A stretch of DNA of 6,447 bases from Mycobacterium sp. (GTDB taxonomy: Bacteria > Actinomycetota > Actinomycetes > Mycobacteriales > Mycobacteriaceae). How positions within the stretch are numbered: the stretch's first letter is position 1; every line of letters begins with the position of its first letter. Location of the stretch: contig JAQSXQ010000390.1 in assembly GCA_029256565.1 (NCBI GenBank), forward strand, positions 1 through 6,447, read 5' to 3'. Positions 1-5,260 of this stretch are shown here, one piece after another. The notes under the pieces were generated by a model. The model did no database searches. It had not been told where the DNA came from and saw only the letters and a program-made list of their open reading frames with translations. Both the position numbers and the translations under genes were made by a program.

Positions 1-498
1 GGCGAGGTGGGGTACGACAACGTCTCGATCGAGGCGATCGCACGGCGGGCCTGCGTGGGCAAGCAGACGATCTACCGCTGGTGGCCCTCCAAGGGAGCGG
101 TGATGCTCGAAGCCGCCACGCAGAGTCTGGATCCCGTGGTGGCCTTCCCCGACACCGGGGACATCGTCGCCGACCTGCGGGTCCAGCTGCTGGGAATCCT
201 GGACATCATCACCACCACGGGCTTCGGACCGGCCTATCGAGGCGTGATCGCCGCCGGCCAGTCCGACTCCGACCTCTTGCGCGCCGTGTTCGACCAGATC
301 ATCGCGCCCAACGTCACGGCGTTCAGCGCGCGGCTCGCCGCGGCTCGGGAGCGCGGCGAGATACGCGCCGACGCCGACGTGCAGACCCTGCGCGACGTGC
401 TCTACGGGGTCATCGAGTACCGGATGTTCCACGCGATGCCGATCGAGCCCAGCCACATCGACGCCCTCTTGGAGATCGCCTTCCACGGCGTTCGCTAG
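1..498 (+). CDS. TetR/AcrR-family transcriptional regulator, 5'-truncated by window edge
   Basis: One-component DNA-binding repressor, most of whose HTH domain and all of whose ligand-binding domain are visible. The reading frame is open from base 1 and ends at TAG (496-498), giving 165 residues; the true start lies upstream. Residues about 4-35 show the TetR helix-turn-helix signature: GYDNVSIEAIARRA, then the recognition helix VGKQTIYRWWPSK. The remainder is helical and carries LRDVLYGVIEYRMF near residue 130, typical of the TetR C-terminal domain of the PF16859 type (family knowledge, not searched). The effector is not predictable. It lies on the same strand as the acyltransferase pair that starts about 100 bases downstream, so it may control itself and those genes, but this is inference. 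A methionine codon at 7-9 is inside the HTH and is not a sensible start. Confidence 0.93.
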   Translation, partial: GEVGYDNVSIEAIARRACVGKQTIYRWWPSKGAVMLEAATQSLDPVVAFPDTGDIVADLRVQLLGILDIITTTGFGPAYRGVIAAGQSDSDLLRAVFDQIIAPNVTAFSARLAAARERGEIRADADVQTLRDVLYGVIEYRMFHAMPIEPSHIDALLEIAFHGVR

Positions 499-518
499 CG
501 GCTCGCCGCCGAGAAGCC

Positions 519-530
519 CCGTGCGCACGG
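519..530. repeat. 12-bp perfect palindrome in the gap between tetR and the acyltransferase pair
   Basis: CCGTGCGCACGG is its own reverse complement and lies 20 bases after the tetR stop codon. A related half-sequence (GTGCACG at 545-551) follows, and both are trailed by CGTCAC (534-539 and 556-561), making an imperfect two-copy repeat with a period of about 24 bases. It could be an operator for the adjacent TetR protein or a weak hairpin behind tetR; there is no T-run. In GC-rich DNA a 12-bp palindrome can arise by chance. No convincing -10 hexamer was found in the rest of the 499-606 gap. Confidence 0.35.
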
Positions 531-606
531 AGTCGTCACCCAGCGTGCACGAACACGTCACGCCGTCGTAGGCATCCCGCCCGACACCTGGGCGACCGTG
601 CAAGCC

Positions 607-1446
607 ATGAGCATGGCATCCGTACTCATTGCCGCCGACGAAACCGAAGGCACGGCGTCCGGGGGGACCGGCCCGCGCTACACACTGTTGCTGTCCACCG
701 ACTCCGAACTAGTGGACGCCGCCCAGCGGTTGCGCCACGAGGTGTTCACCTCGGAACCCGGGTTCGACCTGAACGGGTCGTCCGACGGGCGCGACGCCGA
801 CCGCTTCGACGAATTCTGCGACCACCTGCTGGTGCGCGAGGACGAGTCGCAGGAGATCGTCGGCTGCTACCGCATGCTGCCGCCGCCGGGTGCGATCGCC
901 GCAGGCGGCCTCTACACGGCCACCGAGTTCGACGTCAGCGCGCTCGACGGCATCCGGCCGTCGATGGTCGAGATGGGCCGTGCCGTGGTGCGACACGACC
1001 ATCGCAACGGCGGCGTCGTGCTGCTGATGTGGGCGGGCATCCTGGCCTACCTGGACCGCTGCGGCTACGACTACGTGACCGGTTGCGTGTCGGTGCCGGT
1101 GCAGGGCGCACCCGGCGAGACGCCCGGTGCGGGGATCCGCGGGGTCCGCGACTTCGTGCGCAGGCGGCACGCCTCCGAGTACGTGGTGCGCCCGTACCGG
1201 CCGGTGGTCCTCGGCGGGCGGGGACTCGACGACATCGACCCGCCGTCGCGGGTGTCGGTGCCGCCGCTGATGCGGGGCTACCTGCGGCTCGGTGCCCGGG
1301 TGTGCGGCGACCCGGCTCACGACCCGGACTTCGGGGTCGGGGACTTCCCGGCGCTGCTGGACAAGCGGCAGGCCGACGTCCGATACCTGAAGCGGCTGCG
1401 GTCGGTCTCGGCCGCGGGCGACATGGCCGAGGGGATCGCCCGATGA
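607..1446 (+). CDS. GNAT-family N-acyltransferase, OlsB-like (Rv3027c-type)
   Basis: Predicted cytoplasmic or membrane-associated acyltransferase of 279 residues. The central region matches the GNAT-like Acetyltransf_5 family (PF13444), which includes the ornithine N-acyltransferase OlsB: QRLRHEVFTSEPGF at about 40-53, DRFDEFCDHLLVRE at 65-78, then EIVGCYRMLPP at 83-93, VEMGRAVV at 121-128 and GGVVLLMWAGILAYL at 135-149. OlsB-type enzymes move a 3-hydroxyacyl group from acyl-ACP to ornithine. Here the substrate is inferred from the family and from the downstream PlsC-type gene, which overlaps it by 4 bases. ATG 607 was chosen; GTG 598 and ATG 613 are in the same frame and no clear ribosome site separates them. 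Homology begins only near RYTLLLS (residues 24-30), so the first ~20 residues are uncertain. The sequence closely resembles what I recall of M. tuberculosis Rv3027c. Confidence 0.88.
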   Translation: MSMASVLIAADETEGTASGGTGPRYTLLLSTDSELVDAAQRLRHEVFTSEPGFDLNGSSDGRDADRFDEFCDHLLVREDESQEIVGCYRMLPPPGAIAAGGLYTATEFDVSALDGIRPSMVEMGRAVVRHDHRNGGVVLLMWAGILAYLDRCGYDYVTGCVSVPVQGAPGETPGAGIRGVRDFVRRRHASEYVVRPYRPVVLGGRGLDDIDPPSRVSVPPLMRGYLRLGARVCGDPAHDPDFGVGDFPALLDKRQADVRYLKRLRSVSAAGDMAEGIAR

Positions 1447-2303
1447 GCAGCCACGGCCTGGTCGACCACGCCTGGCTGCCGCGGGCGTCGTGCGACTCGA
1501 GTTGCATCCGCGTCGACACCCTGACGGCCTCCCACCCCGCAGTCGTGGCGCTGCGCACGGCCGCACGCATCGCCTGCGCCATCGTCGTCTTCCCGGCGTT
1601 CGCACTGCTCGCGCTGCCGCTGCCCGGGCGGTCGCGCCTGCAACGCCTCTACTGCCGCATGATGCTGCGCTGCCTCGGCGTGCGAATCACGGTGTCCGGC
1701 GGCCCGATCCGCAACCTCAGCGGTGTGCTGGTGGTCAGCGGCCACGTGTCCTGGATCGACGTCTTCACGATCGGCTCGGTGCTACCGGGGTCGTTCGTCG
1801 CCCGCGCGGACCTCGTCGACTGGCCGGGGCTGGGCCGGGTCGTGCGGCTGATGAAGATCATCCCCATCGACCGCAACGATCTGCGCCGGCTGCCCGGGGT
1901 GGTGCGCGCCGTCGCCGAGCGGCTGCAGGCGGGCAAGACCGTGGTGGCCTTCCCCGAGGGCACCACCTGGTGCGGCGTCGGATACGGACCCTTCAAGCCC
2001 GCGATGTTCCAGGGCGCCATCGACGCGGGACGCCCGGTACAGCCGTTGCGTCTGAGCTACCACCACCGTGACGGCAGGCGTTCGACGGTGCCGTCGTTCA
2101 TCGGCGACGACTCGCTGCTGCAGTCGATCAAACGGGTGATCACCACGCGTCAGACGGTGTGCCACGTGCACGTCTCGTCACTGCAGCTGCCCGGTGACGA
2201 CCGGCGCGACCTCGCCGCACGCTGCGAGGCGGCGGTGCGCGCAACGTCGCGCACGCTGCCCACCCACCAGCACGTCGCCGGGGGCCACGCCCTGGTCGCC
2301 TAG
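1443..2303 (+). CDS. 1-acyl-glycerol-3-phosphate/lyso-aminolipid O-acyltransferase, PlsC family (Rv3026c-type)
   Basis: Membrane-bound acyltransferase of 286 residues. A hydrophobic segment at about 42-60 (ACAIVVFPAFALLALPLP) precedes the PlsC domain (PF01553). The catalytic block I is the HxxxxD motif HVSWID with His101 and Asp106. Block II is around IPIDRN (140-145), block III is FPEGTT (170-175), and block IV is VQPLRLSY (199-206). All catalytic blocks are present, so the enzyme should be active. PlsC enzymes acylate lysophosphatidic acid; OlsA-type members acylate lyso-ornithine lipid. The translationally coupled GNAT gene upstream (its TGA stop sits inside ATGA at 1443-1446) favours the second role, but the sequence cannot settle it. 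The N-terminal ~30 residues lie outside the domain and contain a CDSSC pair of unknown meaning. The gene stops 34 bases before iscS. Confidence 0.9.
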   Translation: MSSHGLVDHAWLPRASCDSSCIRVDTLTASHPAVVALRTAARIACAIVVFPAFALLALPLPGRSRLQRLYCRMMLRCLGVRITVSGGPIRNLSGVLVVSGHVSWIDVFTIGSVLPGSFVARADLVDWPGLGRVVRLMKIIPIDRNDLRRLPGVVRAVAERLQAGKTVVAFPEGTTWCGVGYGPFKPAMFQGAIDAGRPVQPLRLSYHHRDGRRSTVPSFIGDDSLLQSIKRVITTRQTVCHVHVSSLQLPGDDRRDLAARCEAAVRATSRTLPTHQHVAGGHALVA

Positions 2304-2322
2304 GTCTCACCTGGCCTGCCGG

Positions 2323-2328
2323 TATCCT
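2323..2328 (+). promoter_or_regulatory. Candidate -10 element of a leaderless iscS-mnmA promoter
   Basis: TATCCT fits the mycobacterial SigA-type -10 consensus TANNNT and ends 9 bases before the iscS ATG (2338). That spacing would place the transcript start at or within a few bases of the start codon. No Shine-Dalgarno sequence is visible in the 34-base gap, which supports leaderless initiation. No clear -35 box is seen. It suggests that iscS-mnmA has its own promoter apart from the acyltransferase pair. Confidence 0.5.
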
Positions 2329-2337
2329 TGGTTGGCC

Positions 2338-3488
2338 ATGACCGCCGTCTATCTAGATCACGCCGCCACGACCCCGATGCACCCCGCTGCGATCGAGGCG
2401 ATGGTGGGTGCCCTGGCAACGGTGGGCAACGCGTCCTCGCTGCACACGACCGGCCGGGCCGCGCGGCGCCGGATGGAGGAGGCTCGCGAGGCGCTGGCCG
2501 GACTCCTGGGCGCGCGGCCGTCGGAGATCGTCTTCACCGCGGGTGGCACCGAGAGTGACAACCTGGCGGTCAAGGGCATCTTCTGGGCACGCCGCGACGC
2601 CGACCCCCGCCGCACGCGCATCGTGACGACGCCGATCGAGCACCACGCGGTCCTCGATGCCGTCGAATGGCTGGTCGAGCACGAAGGTGCCGACGTCACG
2701 TTCCTGCCGGTCCGCCCGGACGGATCCGTGTCGCCCGCCGCCTGGTCTCCATCATGTGGGCCAACAACGAAGTGGGCACTATCCTGCCGATCGCCGAACT
2801 GGCCGCCGTAGCAGCGGAATTCGACGTCCCCATGCACAGCGACGGCATTCAGGCCGTCGGTCAGGTCCCAGTGGACTTCGCTGCCAGCGGCCTGTCGGCC
2901 ATGAGCATCGCCGCCCACAAGTTCGGCGGCCCCGCGGCAGTCGGCGCACTGCTGCTGCGGCGCGACACCCCGTGCGTCCCACTGCTGCACGGCGGCGGCC
3001 AGGAGCGCGACGTGCGTTCGGGCACGCCGGACGTGGCAGGCGCGGTGGCGATGGCTGTGGCGGCCAAGATCGCCGTCGAGGGTCTCGACGCGCACCGCAG
3101 ACGCGTGTCCGCACTGCGCGACGCCCTGATCGACGGCGTGCTCGCCACCATCGGCGACGTCGTGGTCAACGGTGCCACGGGCGATGCCCGTCTCCCCGGC
3201 AACACGCACTTCACCTTCCGCGGGTGTGAGGGCGACGCATTGCTGATGCTGTTGGACGCCAAGGGAATCGAGTGCTCGACCGGGTCGGCGTGCACGGCGG
3301 GAGTCGCTCAGCCGTCGCACGTGCTGATCGCGATGGGCGCTGATCCCGCGAGCGCCAAGGGATCGTTGCGACTGTCGCTGGGACACACCAGCACCGACGC
3401 CGACGTCGCCGCCGCGCTCAAGGTCCTACCCGCGGCCGTCGACCGGGCCCGCCAGGCTGCGCTCGCCAGCGCCGGATACGGGAAGTAG
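2338..3488 (+). pseudogene. iscS: Cysteine desulfurase IscS, disrupted by internal frame-breaking deletion
   Basis: PLP-dependent class V aminotransferase-fold enzyme (NifS/IscS) that removes sulfur from L-cysteine for Fe-S cluster assembly and tRNA thiolation. The N-terminal part is read from ATG 2338: YLDHAATTPMHPAA, the PLP-phosphate motif GGTESDN (69-75) and EHHAV (101-105), ending at PDGSVSPAA (residue 135). The C-terminal part is in the -1 frame from about 2742: LVSIMWANNEVG, the PLP lysine in AHKFGGP (codon 2919-2921), HGGGQERDVRSGTPD and the active-site cysteine in CSTGSACTAG (codon 3291-3293), ending at TAG 3486-3488. About 10-12 residues expected between the two parts are missing, which with the frame change fits a net loss of 3n+1 bases (31-37). 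Read straight through, the product is 157 residues ending at TAG 2809-2811, without the lysine or cysteine, so non-functional. All other motifs are intact, so the lesion is recent or artefactual. mnmA follows 2 bases later. Confidence 0.9.
2737..2745 (+). other. Junction of the iscS deletion / frame change
   Basis: The sequence here, GCCGCCTGG, joins Ala134-Ala135 of the upstream frame to Leu-Val-Ser-Ile-Met of the downstream frame, whose codons start at 2742. Other IscS proteins have a short helical linker at this point (in E. coli roughly IIDLKELEAAMRDDTI before LVSIM; from memory). The GCCGCC run at 2737-2742 could be the microhomology at which a deletion occurred. The exact breakpoints cannot be fixed without the parental sequence. 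Confidence 0.75.
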
Positions 3489-3490
3489 TC

Positions 3491-4567
3491 ATGCGAGTTC
3501 TGGTCGCGATGAGTGGCGGCGTCGATTCCTCGGTGGCGGCGGCGCGGATGGTCGAGGCCGGCCACGACGTCGTCGGTGTGCACCTCGCGTTGTCGGCCAC
3601 GCCGGGCACCCTGCGCACCGGCTCGCGCGGCTGCTGCTCGAAGGAGGACGCCGGCGACGCCCGGCGCGTCGCCGACATCCTCGACATTCCCTTCTACGTA
3701 TGGGATTTCGCGGACCGGTTCGCCGAGGACGTGATCGACGACTTCGTCGAGTCCTACGCCAGGGGCGAGACCCCGAACCCGTGCGTGCGCTGCAACGAGC
3801 GGATCAAGTTCTCCGCCCTCGCCGCCCGGGCGGTCGCGCTCGGCTTCGACGTGCTGGCGACCGGCCACTACGCCCGATTGGCCGACGGCAGATTGCGCCG
3901 CGCGGTCGACGCCGACAAGGACCAGTCCTACGTGCTGGGAGTGCTGACCGCCGAGCAGTTGGCGCGCGCCGCGTTCCCCATCGGCGACACACCCAAGCCG
4001 GCCATCCGCGAAGAGGCCGCCTGGCGTGGACTGGCCGTCGCGCAGAAGCCCGACAGCCACGACATCTGCTTCATCCCGTCCGGCGACACCCAGGCGTTCC
4101 TCGGAGCCCGCATCGGGGTGCGGCGCGGCGCCGTCGTCGATGCGGGTGGCACCGTCCTGGCCGAGCACGACGGCGTGCACGGGTTCACCATCGGGCAGCG
4201 CAAGGGTCTGGGCATCGCGGGACCGGGTGCGGACGGCAAGCCGCGCTACGTCACCGCCATCGACGCCGACAGCGGGACCGTGCGCGTCGGTGACGTCGCC
4301 GACCTCGACGTGAACGTGCTGACCGGCGAACGACCGGTGTTCACGTCCGGCCGGGCCTTCGACGGACCGGTCGAGTGCGAAGTGCAGGTACGCGCACACG
4401 GTGGGCTCGCGGCCGCAGTGGCCGAGATTCGCGACGGCAGGCTCGTCACCGACCTGCGCAGCCCCCTGCGCGGTGTCGCGCCCGGACAGACCATGGTGCT
4501 GTACCGGCCGGACCCCGCAGGCGACGAGGTCATCGCCAGCGCCACGATCGTCGGCGCCGACCGCTAG
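3491..4567 (+). CDS. mnmA: tRNA-specific 2-thiouridylase MnmA (TrmU)
   Basis: Cytoplasmic ATP-dependent enzyme that makes 2-thiouridine at wobble U34 of tRNA-Lys, -Glu and -Gln, using sulfur relayed from a cysteine desulfurase. The protein has 358 residues, a usual length. The PP-loop SGGVDSS is at 8-14. GCCSKEDAGDARRVA is at 47-61, the catalytic cysteine lies in NPCVRCN (Cys101, with Cys98 nearby), ATGHYA is at 123-128, and the second catalytic cysteine is Cys193 in DICFIPSGDTQAFL. GFTIGQRKGLGIAG (231-244) starts the central domain and a C-terminal beta-barrel follows. All key residues are present. ATG 3491 is preceded by GGGAAG (3480-3485) at 5 bases, inside the end of iscS, so translation is probably coupled to iscS; early termination in the broken iscS could reduce mnmA expression. 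Its TAG stop overlaps the convergent lipoprotein gene by 4 bases. Confidence 0.97.
   Translation: MRVLVAMSGGVDSSVAAARMVEAGHDVVGVHLALSATPGTLRTGSRGCCSKEDAGDARRVADILDIPFYVWDFADRFAEDVIDDFVESYARGETPNPCVRCNERIKFSALAARAVALGFDVLATGHYARLADGRLRRAVDADKDQSYVLGVLTAEQLARAAFPIGDTPKPAIREEAAWRGLAVAQKPDSHDICFIPSGDTQAFLGARIGVRRGAVVDAGGTVLAEHDGVHGFTIGQRKGLGIAGPGADGKPRYVTAIDADSGTVRVGDVADLDVNVLTGERPVFTSGRAFDGPVECEVQVRAHGGLAAAVAEIRDGRLVTDLRSPLRGVAPGQTMVLYRPDPAGDEVIASATIVGADR
4564..4567. other. Convergent stop codons of mnmA and lpqA sharing CTAG
   Basis: The palindrome CTAG supplies TAG to mnmA on the plus strand (4565-4567) and TAG to lpqA on the minus strand (4566-4564). The two coding regions therefore overlap tail to tail by 4 bases. 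I see no hairpin-plus-T terminator at the junction on either strand, so both transcripts probably run into the opposite gene. Confidence 0.9.
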
Positions 4568-5214
4568 GCCGGTACCTTCGCCAGCACGTTGGTCATCACG
4601 ATGTCGGGCACCGTCGACGGGTACCCGCAGAAGGTGATCTCCACGAGCACCGCCGACTTGACCCGATAGTCACGCCCACACCTCGAGGTGCGGGTCTGCA
4701 ACCCGTCCGCCGTGACGGTCCAGTCGCCCACGTACAGCGCACCCGACGACGTCGATCCACAGCGATCGATCAGCCCGGCCAGGTCGTCGAACGCCCGCCG
4801 CGCCGTGGTCGCGTCGCGGTAGCCTGCGGCGCCCTGGGAAATCAGCGCGGCCTCCGGTGGGTCCTGATAGGTCGTCTTGTGGAATTCCTCGATCTCGGCG
4901 CCGAACGTCTGCGTCTCGACGAAGTACCACTGGCACTGCTCGGGTGCCGACTCGGCGAGCGCCACGATGTCGACGGGCTGCTTGCCGTCCATGCTGGGGA
5001 TCACCGTGAGGTCCTCGCCCGCGCCGGTGATGGCCCTCATCTGCGTCTGCTCGAGCAGCACGGCGTCGACGTCCACGGGGGACCTCGAGTCGTCGTCGAT
5101 GCCCGGAATCGCGCGTACCGGCGAACCGGAGACGGTGTGCGTACAGGCGACCGTGGCGGCCAGGACGACGGCGGCGATGGGCCCGAGCAGCATGCGACGG
5201 ATCGCGGCGGGCAT
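4564..5214 (-). CDS. lpqA: LpqA-like lipoprotein with PknH-type extracellular sensor domain
   Basis: Predicted cell-envelope lipoprotein of 216 residues. A start at 5214 gives MPAAIRRM followed by a hydrophobic stretch and the lipobox ATVAC, with lipidated Cys24, so it should be exported and anchored in the outer leaflet of the plasma membrane. The mature part has four further cysteines (94, 152, 179, 196) and motifs QCQWYFVETQTFG, AFDDLAGLIDRCGS and EITFCGYP, which fit the PknH C-terminal domain family (PF14032) that normally has two disulfides. Ligand and function are unknown. The symbol rests on synteny and general similarity to M. tuberculosis Rv3016, recalled and not searched. An alternative ATG at 5193 would shorten the n-region to LLGPIAAVV and remove its arginines, so 5214 is preferred. 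The open frame continues far upstream (to 6246), but that part is antisense to the MetE-like gene and not real. Confidence 0.87.
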   Translation of the reverse strand: MPAAIRRMLLGPIAAVVLAATVACTHTVSGSPVRAIPGIDDDSRSPVDVDAVLLEQTQMRAITGAGEDLTVIPSMDGKQPVDIVALAESAPEQCQWYFVETQTFGAEIEEFHKTTYQDPPEAALISQGAAGYRDATTARRAFDDLAGLIDRCGSTSSGALYVGDWTVTADGLQTRTSRCGRDYRVKSAVLVEITFCGYPSTVPDIVMTNVLAKVPA

Positions 5215-5219
5215 GGTTG

Positions 5220-5225
5220 AGACTA
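5220..5225 (-). promoter_or_regulatory. Candidate -10 element for lpqA
   Basis: On the minus strand this reads TAGTCT, matching TANNNT, and is followed by CAACC and then the ATG at 5214. The 5-base spacing is slightly short for a fully leaderless ATG start; the transcript may begin within the first codons, or the downstream ATG at 5193 may be used. No Shine-Dalgarno sequence precedes either ATG. Confidence 0.4.
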
Positions 5226-5247
5226 ACGCGTCTGGTTCCGCATCGAA

Positions 5248-5253
5248 TAGTGT
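5248..5253 (+). promoter_or_regulatory. Candidate -10 element of a leaderless promoter for the MetE-like gene
   Basis: TAGTGT matches TANNNT and ends 7 bases before the GTG start at 5261, the spacing expected for a transcript starting at the G of GTG. There is no ribosome-binding sequence between them. The -35 region would fall near 5225-5231, on top of the lpqA -10 hexamer, so the two divergent promoters should interfere or be co-regulated. Confidence 0.55.
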
Positions 5254-5260
5254 TGGCCAC

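Noticed and set aside
81..1442. Very long plus-strand open frame reaching back from the PlsC gene to base 81
   Set aside because: It is Arg/His/Gly-rich out-of-frame translation of tetR and the GNAT gene, kept open by high GC. PlsC homology begins only after ATG 1443.
2700..2745. Programmed -1 ribosomal frameshifting to make full-length IscS
   Set aside because: No X-XXY-YYZ slippery heptamer was found, and slippage would not explain the 10-12 missing residues.
2754..3488. Separate downstream gene starting at the internal ATG 2754 as a functional half-enzyme
   Set aside because: It would lack the PLP-binding N-terminal motifs (GGTESDN, EHHAV), and no ribosome site or promoter precedes it. 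Better explained as the tail of the broken iscS.
2358..4399. Long minus-strand frames opposite iscS and mnmA (2358-3386 and 3308-4399)
   Set aside because: Low-complexity shadows of well-recognised genes on the plus strand; no motif or plausible start context.
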